Shown here piece by piece: positions 37,441 to 46,799 of a stretch of DNA of 53,520 nucleotides. A program made the position numbers and the translations under genes. The notes beneath the pieces are model-generated. The model was not told the DNA's origin, did not search any database, and saw only the letters and a list, made by a program, of their open reading frames with translations. The stretch's first letter is position 1. Every line of letters starts with the position of its first letter. Source of the stretch: Acetobacteraceae bacterium (GTDB lineage: Bacteria > Pseudomonadota > Alphaproteobacteria > Acetobacterales > Acetobacteraceae); NCBI GenBank assembly GCA_022842185.1, contig JALHQB010000030.1, positions 1 to 53,520 on the forward strand. Direction: 5' to 3'.

Positions 37441-37830
37441 CATATCCTTCGGTCACCTGCTTCAGCAGCGTTCCGCGCATGCGTAGCTTTTCACACCAAG
37501 TGCCATTCTGCTCGGCGCGCTGCACGGGCTGGAACATGGTCACTCGAGAACGATGATGGCGGTGTTCTTTGTGGCAGTGCGCGGGACGGCGACGCAGGCG
37601 ATCCTCCCCGGGCCTCGCCGCAGCCGTCTCTCTCACGGCGGTCGTTTGGGCGGTCGCGATTGGCGGCATGTATCTGTGGCAGGGGCGGATGCCGACACGT
37701 TCGAGCCGTATTTCCAGCTTGCTTCGGCGATGATCATCGTTGGCATCGCTCTGTGATAATTTGGCGCCCGGCAGGACCAGCAGGCGGCCGGGGATCACCG
37801 CCACGGGCATGACACGACCTTGGTCACAGC
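37441..37830 (+). pseudogene. RcnA/NicO-type nickel-cobalt exporter remnant
   Basis: One frame reads QQRSAHA, TAG (37484-37486), then LFTPSAILLGALHGLEHGHS, RTMMAVFFVAVRGTATQAIL. Bases 37610-37690 make sense only in the +1 frame (GLAAAVSLTAVVWAVAIGGM). The original frame returns with [21 protein letters not shown], then TGA TAA (37754-37759), then a His-rich [25 protein letters not shown] and the His-rich loop are hallmarks of RcnA-like efflux proteins. Both the TAG and TGA sit where Trp (TGG) is expected. At least three stops and two compensating frameshifts make it a clear pseudogene. The 3' part of the protein after 37830 is not recognisable. Confidence 0.8.
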
Positions 37831-37990
37831 CATCCGTCGACGCATATCCCAGTTCATGCGGCGGTCTTTCCGCCTCTCCAAGCACGGCTCTTTCGACCCC
37901 CAGACGTGTGGTCGTCGCAGGGGGGACGACGTCATCGCAAAGCCCTACAATTTGCTTGTGTTCCCAGAGTTACCTGGGGCCTCTGTGTAG

Positions 37991-38081
<91 letters not shown>

Positions 38082-38303
38082 GCATCCGGCTGGCTTACGC
38101 CCACCACAAAGGTCCCCGGTCGAGGGGTGCCGCGCTATAATCGACCTCGCCGCTGCGCGCAACGCCCTCGCCACCCGTTGACGTCCGCCCTGGCCCGGCG
38201 CTATACGCCCCCTCCCACGGTGGTGCCTCGGTACCGCCGACGGTCGTTTTTGGGCAGACACCCAGAAGACCACTCGCAGATTGAACGACTTCCGGGGCGA
38301 CCC

Positions 38304-38621
38304 ATGACCTATGCAGTGATCCGCACCGGCGGCAAGCAGTACCGCGTCACCCCCGACGCGGTCCTCACCGTCGAGAGGCTCGAGGCCGAACCCGGCTCGA
38401 CCATCACCTTCCATGACGTCCTGCTCGTGGCGGGCGAAGCCGGCCTGACGGTCGGCGCGCCGAACGTTCCGGGTGCGTCCGTGACCGCCACGGTCGTCGA
38501 ACAGTCGCGTGGCGACAAGATCATCATCTTCAAGAAGCGCCGCCGCCAGAACAGCCGGCGCAAGAACGGCCATCGCCAGCACCAGACGGTGCTGAAGATC
38601 GCCGCCATCACCGCGGCGTAA
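38304..38621 (+). CDS. rplU: 50S ribosomal protein L21
   Basis: 105 residues, the usual L21 length. [20 protein letters not shown] at the start and the C-terminal [20 protein letters not shown] basic tail that contacts 23S rRNA. ATG 38304 is chosen, because the open frame extends much further upstream but without homology. First gene of the conserved rplU-rpmA-obgE block. Confidence 0.97.
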   Translation: MTYAVIRTGGKQYRVTPDAVLTVERLEAEPGSTITFHDVLLVAGEAGLTVGAPNVPGASVTATVVEQSRGDKIIIFKKRRRQNSRRKNGHRQHQTVLKIAAITAA

Positions 38622-38632
38622 GGGGCACACAA

Positions 38633-38902
38633 ATGGCTCACAAAAAGGCAGGCGGCTCGTCCCGCAACGGTCGTGACTCCGCAGGCAAGCGCCTCGGCGT
38701 GAAGCTGTTCGGCGGCCAGACGGTCAATGCCGGTTCCGTCATCGTGACCCAGCGCGGCACGAAGATGATCCCGGGCGAAAATGTCTATGCCGGCCGCACC
38801 CATTCGCTGCACGCGTCCGTCACCGGGCGCGTGAAGTTCATCCGCCGCGCCGAAGGCCGCGTCCATGTGACGGTCGAGCCCCAGGCGATGGCCGCCGAAT
38901 AA
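38633..38902 (+). CDS. rpmA: 50S ribosomal protein L27
   Basis: 89 residues: [20 protein letters not shown], the N-terminal tail that reaches the peptidyl-transferase centre, then [23 protein letters not shown] and [15 protein letters not shown]. The start lies 11 bp after the rplU stop, consistent with a shared transcript. No N-terminal extension of the Firmicute type is present. Confidence 0.97.
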   Translation: MAHKKAGGSSRNGRDSAGKRLGVKLFGGQTVNAGSVIVTQRGTKMIPGENVYAGRTHSLHASVTGRVKFIRRAEGRVHVTVEPQAMAAE

Positions 38903-38905
38903 CGA

Positions 38906-38925
38906 CGCGCCACCGCGCGATTTTT
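38906..38925 (+). terminator. Possible intrinsic terminator after rpmA
   Basis: CGCGC-CACC-GCGCG stem followed by A and five T. The unit AACGACGCGCCWCCGCGCGAT is directly repeated at 38901 and 38927. A second hairpin, GGGGGCC-ACAT-GGCCCCC followed by GTTTG, lies at 38956-38973. Both fall in the 96-bp rpmA-obgE gap, so they may attenuate transcription into obgE. Confidence 0.5.
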
Positions 38926-38995
38926 AACGACGCGCCTCCGCGCGATCGTGACAGCGGGGGCCACATGGCCCCCGTTTGCATTTCAGGCATCCTGA

Positions 38996-40012
<1,017 letters not shown>

Positions 40013-40019
40013 AGGCCCA

Positions 40020-40046
40020 CCGGCCCGATGCGCTGCACCGGGCCGG
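40020..40046. terminator. Hairpin between convergent obgE and DUF1269 genes
   Basis: Stem CCGGCCCG/CGGGCCGG with an 11-nt loop, located in the 44-bp gap between the two convergent stops. No T-run, so termination would be weak or Rho-assisted. Confidence 0.45.
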
Positions 40047-40056
40047 GCACGCCCGT

Positions 40057-40542
40057 TCAGCCGGCCTTCAGCGCATCGCGCAGCTTCGTCTCCTGCTCCG
40101 TCGTCATGTTGGTCCGCAGCACGGTGCCGCCGAAATGCGCCATCGTCGGCAACACCTTATCCGCGGTCACCTTGCGCACCAGCACGCACAGCGCCGCCTG
40201 GCCCGGGGTCAGGGCACCGGCGGCTTCCTTGAGGAACTTGTCGTCGATCCCGACATCCGTGAGGTAGCCCGACAGCGCCCCGCCGGCCGCACCCGCCGCC
40301 GCACCGATCAGCGGGTTGAGGAACAGCAGCCCGATCAGGGTGCCCCACATCGCACCACCGGCCGCACCGGCCGCCGTGGTGTTGATCAGCTGGTGCAGCT
40401 TGACCGCGCCATCGGCCTGGCGTTCCGCCACGACCGCATCGCCCAGCTCGATCAAGTACTCCTTCTGCAACTCCATCAGCTTCGCGCGTGCGGCCTCCGC
40501 CGTGGCGAGGTCCGGATAGGCGATGATGATCAGGTCGGCCAT
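40057..40542 (-). CDS. DUF1269 family protein with glycine-zipper segment
   Basis: 161 residues. ADLIIIAYPDLATAEAARAK at the start is the DUF1269 signature. Residues 60-105 form an Ala/Gly-rich hydrophobic stretch (AAGAAGGAMWGTLIGLLFLNP, then GAAAGAAGGALSGYLTDVGI) that could insert in a membrane as a helical hairpin, followed by LVRKVTADKVL. Function not known. ATG 40542 (MADLII) is chosen over an upstream frame start. It lies on the opposite strand inside the otherwise collinear obgE-proB block. Confidence 0.88.
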   Translation of the reverse strand: MADLIIIAYPDLATAEAARAKLMELQKEYLIELGDAVVAERQADGAVKLHQLINTTAAGAAGGAMWGTLIGLLFLNPLIGAAAGAAGGALSGYLTDVGIDDKFLKEAAGALTPGQAALCVLVRKVTADKVLPTMAHFGGTVLRTNMTTEQETKLRDALKAG

Positions 40543-40726
40543 GCGTGTGCTCCAAGGGCTGGCGTGACGGCCCCGGCAGTAAGGAACCATTCACGAAAAT
40601 GGGCAGGGCTGACCCGCGGGCGCCCTGGAGGCGGACCATGCGTCCGCCGGCCCGTCCGTGGCAAGCGACGCCTCCATGTCGCCCCACCCTTCTGACGTGC
40701 CGCGCCCCATGCTACAGCCGCGCGCC

Positions 40727-41854
40727 ATGTCAGACCCGGCTTCCCCCTCCCTCGCCACCGCACGGCGCATCGTCGTCAAGATCGGCTCCGCCCTGGTGGT
40801 GGACGAGACGACGACGGCCCCGCGCACCGCCTGGCTCGCCTCGGTCGCGGCCGATGTCGCGGCCCTGCGCGCCGGTGGGGCGGAGGTGGTTCTGGTCTCC
40901 TCCGGCGCCATCTCGCTCGCCCGCCGCGCACTGGGCCTGACGCGCCGCGCCCTGCGGCTTGAGGAAAAGCAGGCCGCCGCCGCGGTCGGCCAGATCCGCC
41001 TGGCGGGTGCCTGGCAGGACGCCCTGTCCGCGCATGGCATGAACGCCGCGCAACTGCTGCTGACGCTCGAGGATTCGGAAGACCGCCGCCGCTACCTCAA
41101 CGCACGCGCGACCATCGCGACGCTGCTCGGCCTGGGCTGCGTCCCCGTCATCAACGAGAATGACACCGTCGCGACCGCGGAAATCCGCTTCGGCGACAAC
41201 GACCGCCTCGCCGCGCGCGTGGCCGAGATGATCAGCGCGGATGCGCTGGTGCTGCTCTCGGACATCGATGGACTCTACACCGCCGATCCGCGCAAGGATC
41301 CCGCGGCCGCGCACATCCCGGCCGTCGATCGCATCACCGACGACATCATGGCGATGGGTGGCGAACCTCCGCCTGGCTATTCGTCGGGCGGGATGCGCAC
41401 CAAGCTGATCGCCGCGCGAATCGCCACCGGTGCGGGTTGCGCCATGGCCATCGCGCTCGGCCAGCGCGACAATCCGCTGACCGCGCTGCTCGAAGGTGCC
41501 CGCTGCACCTGGTTCCTGCCCGCACCCGAAGGGCGCACGGCGCGCAAGCGCTGGATCGCGGGAAGCCTCGCGCCGCTGGGTGTATTGGTGGTGGATGCGG
41601 GTGCAGCGCGCGCGTTGCAGCGCGGTTCATCGCTGCTGCCGGCAGGTGTCCGCAGCGTCGAAGGCGATTTCGCACGCGGCGATCCGCTCAGCGTGCGTGA
41701 CGATGCTGGGCACGAAGTGGCGCGCGGCCTGTCAGCGTATGATGCCGAAGCCGCGCGCCTGATCGCCGGCCATCGCAGCGAGGAACTCGAGAGCCTCCTC
41801 GGCTGGCGAGGCCGTGATGAAATCATCCACCGGGACGACCTCGTCCTCATTTGA
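40727..41854 (+). CDS. proB: Glutamate 5-kinase
   Basis: 375 residues. Amino-acid-kinase domain ([12 protein letters not shown] at residue 14, [61 protein letters not shown]), then a C-terminal PUA domain ([25 protein letters not shown]). It phosphorylates glutamate in the first step of proline synthesis. In relatives it directly precedes proA; here four foreign-looking genes separate the two. ATG 40727 gives MSDPAS and the normal length. Confidence 0.97.
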   Translation: MSDPASPSLATARRIVVKIGSALVVDETTTAPRTAWLASVAADVAALRAGGAEVVLVSSGAISLARRALGLTRRALRLEEKQAAAAVGQIRLAGAWQDALSAHGMNAAQLLLTLEDSEDRRRYLNARATIATLLGLGCVPVINENDTVATAEIRFGDNDRLAARVAEMISADALVLLSDIDGLYTADPRKDPAAAHIPAVDRITDDIMAMGGEPPPGYSSGGMRTKLIAARIATGAGCAMAIALGQRDNPLTALLEGARCTWFLPAPEGRTARKRWIAGSLAPLGVLVVDAGAARALQRGSSLLPAGVRSVEGDFARGDPLSVRDDAGHEVARGLSAYDAEAARLIAGHRSEELESLLGWRGRDEIIHRDDLVLI

Positions 41855-41926
41855 AGCAAGGCGCATCGCTCACGTGGAGACACCCGAGCGACGCGCGCAA
41901 GTGGCTTCAACGGCCGCCCCAGCAAA

Positions 41927-41953
41927 GCGGGCGAGGACACAGCCCTCGCCCGC
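41927..41953. terminator. Bidirectional terminator candidate after proB
   Basis: Perfect 10-bp stem GCGGGCGAGG/CCTCGCCCGC with a 7-nt loop in the gap between convergent genes proB and the repeat protein at 41960. No strong T-tract. Confidence 0.55.
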
Positions 41954-41959
41954 CATGCG

Positions 41960-42277
41960 TCAGCCCTGCGGTGCGACGCGCAGGTAACGCACCGACTGAT
42001 TTTCGCCAGTGCCGTCGATCACCGCGATATAGCCGGTCTGCGCGGGCAGCACGGGCCGCGGCAATTCGACCGAGATGTTCTCGCCGGTGCCGGTGATCAT
42101 CGCAGGTGCGAGCGTCGTGCCCTGCGGCACCGCGCCTACATAGGCGACCGATTCATTCTCGCCGCTGCCGCCGACATAAGCCTGCGCAGTGGAATTGGTC
42201 GGCGCCGCGATCGCACTCTGGGACAGGGCAACGCCAAGCACCGCGGCGGCAGCGATGCGGGTGATGATGGAGTTCAT
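41960..42277 (-). CDS. Small secreted protein with three G-[ST]-G-E-N-x-S-V repeats
   Basis: 105 residues. Signal peptide MNSIITRIAAAAVLGVALSQ with an AIA-A cleavage site. The mature part carries three near-identical motifs at about 35-residue spacing: GSGENESVAYV, GTGENISVEL and GTGENQSVRYL, each likely a beta-hairpin turn. I know no named family for this. The protein at 44567 has the same architecture with a G-[SH]-G-E-G variant, and the two flank a pair of Bug receptors. ATG 42277 gives a clean leader. Confidence 0.72.
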   Translation of the reverse strand: MNSIITRIAAAAVLGVALSQSAIAAPTNSTAQAYVGGSGENESVAYVGAVPQGTTLAPAMITGTGENISVELPRPVLPAQTGYIAVIDGTGENQSVRYLRVAPQG

Positions 42278-42473
42278 GGTCTGATATCCTTGAGTATGTC
42301 GTGACGGCGGAACTTGCCTGACCATCACTTCGCCAAGTCAGATGGGGCGGTTACGGCACCATCCCAACGCGCGCTGGTTATCTCCGCCATGCGTTCGGTG
42401 AATGATGACTTGTCGCGATGCGCCACCATGCGACAATGGCGCACAACAAGTTCATCGACGGGGACGGACATTC

Positions 42474-43448
42474 ATGATCGAACGCATCGCACGACGCAGC
42501 CTGATCGCCGCGGCAACCATTCCCTTCGCAGCACCGGCCATCGCACAGGATGGCTTCCCGAATCGCACGATCCGCATGCTTGTGGGCTTCACACCCGGCG
42601 GCGCGGTGGACATCGCGGCGCGTAGCTTCACGCCCAGGATGGGCGAGTTGCTCGGCCAGGCCGTGGTGATCGACAATCGTCCCGGCGCCGGCAGCAACAT
42701 CGCCACCGAAGCCGTCGCGCGCAGCCCGGGGGATGGCTACACGCTGCTGCTCGGCACGATCGGCGCTCTGGTGATCTCCCCGATGGTGATGCGCCAGACC
42801 TTCGACCCGCAGCGCGACCTGGTGCCGGTATCGATCGCCGTGGACCTGTTCAACATCCTGGTGGTGCCCGCCGACCGTCCCTGGCGCAGCACGGCCGAGC
42901 TGATCGCGGCGGCCAAGGCCGAACCGGGGAAGTTGTCCTATGGCACCAGCGGAATCGCCGGCGGCCCGCATCTCGCCGGCGTGTTGTTCGACCGCATGGC
43001 AGGGATTGAGACAGTGCCGGTGCATTATCGCGGCGGCGCGCTGATCGCCACGGACCTGTTGTCCGGCCGCATCGATTTTTCATTCGCGACCGCGCCATCG
43101 GTGCTGACGCATGTGCGGTCGGGCCAATTGCGCGCGCTGGCGGTGCCGACAATCAATCGATCGCGCCTGCTGCCCGATGTGCCGACTGTGGCCGAAAGCG
43201 GCGTTCCGGGCTTTGACGTGCCGGGATGGTATGCCGTGGTGGCGCCGCGCGGCACGCCCGAACCCGTCATCGCCCGGCTGGGAGCGGCAATGCGCACCGC
43301 GCTGGGCGAGGCGGAGGTGACGGCGACGCTCAATCGCAACGGCATGGAACCCATGCCAACGACGCCAGCAGAATTCGCAACCGCCTGGGCGGCGGAACGC
43401 ACGAAGTGGGAGCCGATCATCCGCGAAAGCGGCATCCGGATCGAATGA
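42474..43448 (+). CDS. Bug/TctC-family periplasmic receptor
   Basis: 324 residues with leader RRSLIAAATIPFAAPAIAQ, then FPNRTIRMLVGFTPGGAVDI, DNRPGAGSNIATEAVARS, DGYTLLLGTIGALVISP, VHYRGGALIATDLLSGRIDF. Very similar in motif spacing to the next gene (43555), so the pair looks like a tandem duplication. Ligand unknown. Sits between proB and proA, unrelated to proline synthesis. Confidence 0.93.
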   Translation: MIERIARRSLIAAATIPFAAPAIAQDGFPNRTIRMLVGFTPGGAVDIAARSFTPRMGELLGQAVVIDNRPGAGSNIATEAVARSPGDGYTLLLGTIGALVISPMVMRQTFDPQRDLVPVSIAVDLFNILVVPADRPWRSTAELIAAAKAEPGKLSYGTSGIAGGPHLAGVLFDRMAGIETVPVHYRGGALIATDLLSGRIDFSFATAPSVLTHVRSGQLRALAVPTINRSRLLPDVPTVAESGVPGFDVPGWYAVVAPRGTPEPVIARLGAAMRTALGEAEVTATLNRNGMEPMPTTPAEFATAWAAERTKWEPIIRESGIRIE

Positions 43449-43554
43449 TCGCCATCGCGACGGGGTGATCGCCTGGCTGCTCGTGCGAAGGGGCCACGCA
43501 TGCCAATGTCCGATGCAAGCGCGACCAACGCGCATCATCCGGAGGTTAAGCACC

Positions 43555-44520
43555 ATGCGCCGTCGCTCCCTGCTCGTCGGCTCCACCGCGGCCTGGCTCG
43601 CGCGCCCGTCGCTCGCGCAACAGGGCTTCCCCGCGCGGCCATTGCGCCTGATGGTCGGCTTCGCGCCGGGCGGCGGAACCGACATCGCGGCGCGCGCCAT
43701 CAGCCCCAGGATCGGCGACATCCTTGGCCAGCCCGTGGTGGTCGAAAACCGCCCGGGCGCCGGCGGCAACATCGCGCTCGAAGCCGTCGCGCATGCGCCG
43801 CCCGACGGCCACACGCTCATGTTCGGCACGGTTGGCACGCTGGTGATCAACCCGCTCACGATGCGCATGCCGGTCGATCCGGACCGCGCGTTGGTGCCCG
43901 TGTCGCTGGTGGCCGACCTGTTCGGAATCCTGGTGATACCGACGGCGCGGCCGTGGCGCGGCGTGGCCGACATTGTTGCCGCGGCCAAGGCCGCGCCGGG
44001 CAGCCTGTCCTGGGGCCACAGCGGCGTCGGCACATCGACCCAGCTCGGCGGCCTGCTGCTCGACCGGCTGGCCGGGCTGAACACCGTGCCGGTCTCCTAT
44101 CGCGGCGGCGGCCTGGTCATGACCGATCTGATCGCCGGGCGGCTCGACTATTCCTTCGCCACCGCCCCTTCGGCGCTGCCGCATGTCGAAAGCGGCAAGC
44201 TGCGAGCGCTTGCCGTGCCGACCGCGCAGCGGTCTCGCCTGCTGCCGGACATCCCGACCGTGCAGGAAGGGGGCGTGGCGAATTTCGACGTCGCCTCCTG
44301 GTACGGCATTCTCGCACCGCGCGGCACGCCGGACGCGACGGTGGCCCACCTGGCCGGCGCCATCCGCACCGCGGTCGCCGACAGCGATGTGACGGCGGTG
44401 CTGAACCGCAACGGGCTGGAGACCCTGACCAGCACGCCCGAGGCATTCGCCGCGGCCTGGGCACGGGAACGGGCGCGCTGGGCACCGATCATCCGCGACA
44501 GCGGCATCCGGGTCGAATGA
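43555..44520 (+). CDS. Bug/TctC-family periplasmic receptor
   Basis: 321 residues with leader RRRSLLVGSTAAWLARPSLAQ, then FPARPLRLMVGFAPGGGTDIA, ENRPGAGGNIALEAVAHA, VSYRGGGLVMTDLIAGRLDY. It aligns by eye along the whole length with the receptor at 42474 (for example PVSLVADLFGILVIPTARPW against PVSIAVDLFNILVVPADRPW), a clear tandem paralogue. ATG 43555 follows GGAGG by nine bases. Confidence 0.93.
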   Translation: MRRRSLLVGSTAAWLARPSLAQQGFPARPLRLMVGFAPGGGTDIAARAISPRIGDILGQPVVVENRPGAGGNIALEAVAHAPPDGHTLMFGTVGTLVINPLTMRMPVDPDRALVPVSLVADLFGILVIPTARPWRGVADIVAAAKAAPGSLSWGHSGVGTSTQLGGLLLDRLAGLNTVPVSYRGGGLVMTDLIAGRLDYSFATAPSALPHVESGKLRALAVPTAQRSRLLPDIPTVQEGGVANFDVASWYGILAPRGTPDATVAHLAGAIRTAVADSDVTAVLNRNGLETLTSTPEAFAAAWARERARWAPIIRDSGIRVE

Positions 44521-44526
44521 CGCCAC

Positions 44527-44552
44527 GGCGGCGCGGAACGCTCCGCGCCGCC
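44527..44552. terminator. Bidirectional terminator candidate
   Basis: Perfect 11-bp stem GGCGGCGCGGA/TCCGCGCCGCC with loop ACGC, between the convergent stops of the Bug gene (44520) and the repeat protein gene (44567). Confidence 0.6.
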
Positions 44553-44566
44553 GGATGCTTCCTGTG

Positions 44567-44989
44567 TCAGCGACGCGCGGGCGTCATCTGCACTTCCTCG
44601 ACATAGATCACCATTTCGTTCGAGCCGCTGCCGACCGTCACGGCGCGGCCCGGCACCACCGTCACCGGCCGGGACATCAGCGCGGTCTGCGTCATCATCA
44701 TGCGGCCGCTCGCGTCACGATAGACGGTCATCGCGCCTTCGCCATGGCCGATCGTCACCGCCTCCAGCTGTCCCATCGCGCCGGCGCCGGTGCGGCTTGC
44801 CATGGTGGCGGTGCGCGGCATCATCGCGGTGTCCACATAGATCACCATCTGGCCCTCGCCGCTGCCGACGGTGATGGCGAAGCGGCGCGGTTCGGGTGCG
44901 GGGGCCGCAGCGGTCTGCGCCAGCACCGGCCCGCCCGCGAGGGCGCCCAGCAGTGCAAGGCCAGCCATGCGCAGTGTCCTGTTCGACAT
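44567..44989 (-). CDS. Small secreted protein with G-x-G-E/S repeats, relative of 41960
   Basis: 140 residues. Signal peptide NRTLRMAGLALLGALAGGPV, ending VLAQ. The mature chain has three repeats: VGSGEGQMVIYVD, IGHGEGAMTVYRD and VGSGSNEMVIYVEE, spaced about 40-48 residues, joined by Met/Thr-rich linkers (MMPRTATMASRT, MMMTQTALMSR). The G-x-G-E-x-x-x-V-x-Y core is shared with the protein at 41960. Function unknown; periplasmic or surface location is inferred from the leader. The Met-rich linkers might bind metal, but that is a guess. Confidence 0.72.
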   Translation of the reverse strand: MSNRTLRMAGLALLGALAGGPVLAQTAAAPAPEPRRFAITVGSGEGQMVIYVDTAMMPRTATMASRTGAGAMGQLEAVTIGHGEGAMTVYRDASGRMMMTQTALMSRPVTVVPGRAVTVGSGSNEMVIYVEEVQMTPARR

Positions 44990-45238
44990 AGCGGTTCTCC
45001 ATCATGTTGCCGTGTGACGGCACCGTTCGTGTGCCGCCCTGAACTTCGCCGGCACGGCAAGTTCGGTTACGCGAACAGGCATGATCAGCAGGCGGCGACT
45101 TCTGAAGCCCGCACGGGTCAGATGCGCACAGCCCGTCCGCGCGGCACTGACCTGCCCTGGCCGCGTGGCTCGACCGCGCCCGGGCCTTCCCCCCGGGGGC
45201 GGTCCCGCGATAAGCCTGCGGCTTCGGAGGACCACACC

Positions 45239-46504
45239 GTGAACGCCATCACCCAGGACGCTGCCCGCCTTCTCGAAACCGCCGCCCGCGCCGCCCGCGC
45301 GGCCGCCGCGGTGGTCGCGCGCGCCCCGGCTCCGGCGAAGGACCTTGCCCTGCGTGAAGCCGCCGCCGCCCTGCGCCGCAACGCGCCGGCCATCCTCGCA
45401 GCCAATGCCGCCGACCTCGAAGCCGCGCCCGATCTCAGCGCGTCCTTCCGCGACCGCCTGACGCTGACGCCGGCGCGCATCGAGGCGATGGCCGCGGGCC
45501 TGGACGACGTCATCGCCCTGCCCGACCCGGTTGGCCGCGTGCTGGCGGAATGGACGCGCCCGAACGGGCTGCTGATGCGCCGCGTCGCGCAGCCGCTCGG
45601 CGTGATCGGCATGATCTTCGAAAGCCGTCCGAACGTAACGGCCGATGCCGCCGCGCTGTGCCTCAAATCCGGCAATGCGGTGATCCTGCGCGGCGGGTCC
45701 GAAAGCACCCGTTCGGCCGCGGCCATCCATGCCTGCCTCGTCGAAGGCTTGGTCGCCGCGAAGCTGCCCGAAGCCGCGGTCCAGATCGCACCGACCGCCG
45801 ATCGTGCCTTCGTCGGCGCGATGCTGCGCGCGGCGGGGCTGATCGACCTGATCATCCCGCGCGGCGGCAAGGGGCTGGTGACGCGGGTGATGGAGGAAGC
45901 ACGCGTGCCCGTGCTCGCCCATGCCGAAGGGCTGTGCCACACCTACATCCACGAAGCCGCTGACCCGGCGATGGCGCGCTCTATCCTGGCGAATGCGAAG
46001 ATGCGCCGCACCGGCGTCTGCGGTGCGACCGAGACGCTGTTGATCGACGCCGCCATCGCGCCATCCCTGCTGCCACTGCTGGTCGATGACCTGCGGGCGC
46101 TCGGCTGCGACTTCCGCGCCGATGATCGCGCGCGCGCCATCGTCGCCGATCTGCCCGCCGCGACGGACGAGGATTTCGGCACCGAATGGCTCGATGCCAT
46201 CCTGTCGGTGACGGTTGTCGATGGGGTCGATGATGCACTCGCCCACATCCGCCGCTTCGGGTCCGAACATACCGAGGCGATCATCACGCAGGATGAAACC
46301 GTGGCGCGGCACTTCCTCGATGGGCTGGATTCCGCCGTGGGCCTCTGGAACGCATCGACACAGTTCTGCGATGGCTTCGAATTCGGCTTCGGCGCGGAAA
46401 TCGGCATCGCCACCGGGCGAATGCATGCGCGCGGGCCGGTCGGACTCGAACAACTCTGCACCTATCGCTACCAGGTGATCGGGACGGGGCAGACACGGCC
46501 GTAA
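45239..46504 (+). CDS. proA: Glutamate-5-semialdehyde dehydrogenase (gamma-glutamyl phosphate reductase)
   Basis: 421 residues, close to the family's usual 417. Contains PLGVIGMIFESRPNVTADAA, KSGNAVILRGGSES, PRGGKGLVTRV, the catalytic Cys region MRRTGVCGATETLLID, and the C-terminal SAIITQD/GPVGLEQLCTYRY pattern. It reduces gamma-glutamyl phosphate with NADPH. GTG start at 45239 with CGGAGG nine bases upstream; the open frame upstream has no homology. Confidence 0.96.
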   Translation: MNAITQDAARLLETAARAARAAAAVVARAPAPAKDLALREAAAALRRNAPAILAANAADLEAAPDLSASFRDRLTLTPARIEAMAAGLDDVIALPDPVGRVLAEWTRPNGLLMRRVAQPLGVIGMIFESRPNVTADAAALCLKSGNAVILRGGSESTRSAAAIHACLVEGLVAAKLPEAAVQIAPTADRAFVGAMLRAAGLIDLIIPRGGKGLVTRVMEEARVPVLAHAEGLCHTYIHEAADPAMARSILANAKMRRTGVCGATETLLIDAAIAPSLLPLLVDDLRALGCDFRADDRARAIVADLPAATDEDFGTEWLDAILSVTVVDGVDDALAHIRRFGSEHTEAIITQDETVARHFLDGLDSAVGLWNASTQFCDGFEFGFGAEIGIATGRMHARGPVGLEQLCTYRYQVIGTGQTRP

Positions 46505-46573
46505 GGTCGGTCCGCTGCGGATATCGGCGCCAGGGGAAGAACCGGAGAGGGCTTTGCCCCCTCCGGACCACCC

Positions 46574-46729
46574 CCACCAAAGGCTTAAGGCCTTTGGAAA
46601 CCTCGAATTGGTGCGGGGGCAAGGTGGTCCGTTCCAGACGGCGAAAGTCACTTGGCGCACAAGGGTTGAATCCGGGCACCGGTGCAGGGCGCCAAGTATC
46701 GGTTTCCAAAGGCCTTGGGCCTTTGGTGG
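46574..46729. repeat. Imperfect inverted repeat flanking a 98-bp centre
   Basis: Arms of 29 bases at 46574-46602 and 46701-46729 are reverse complements with two mismatches (CCACCAAAGGCTTAAGGCC and its counterpart GGCCTTGGGCCTTTGGTGG). Outside them lie two smaller GC hairpins (GAGGGCTTTGCCCCCTC near 46547, AGGGGCGAAGCCCCTTT near 46743). The 46505-46799 gap between proA and the next gene therefore holds a palindromic intergenic module and no gene. Confidence 0.75.
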
Positions 46730-46799
46730 GGTGAGCTCGAGAGGGGCGAAGCCCCTTTCCGCCCGCAACCGGTGTAGTCTGCCTGGCGGGAGAACCGCC

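Noticed and set aside
40057..40542. Glycine-zipper segment of the DUF1269 protein considered as a pore-forming toxin
   Set aside because: The start matches the ordinary DUF1269 family, and no immunity or toxin-system partner is adjacent.
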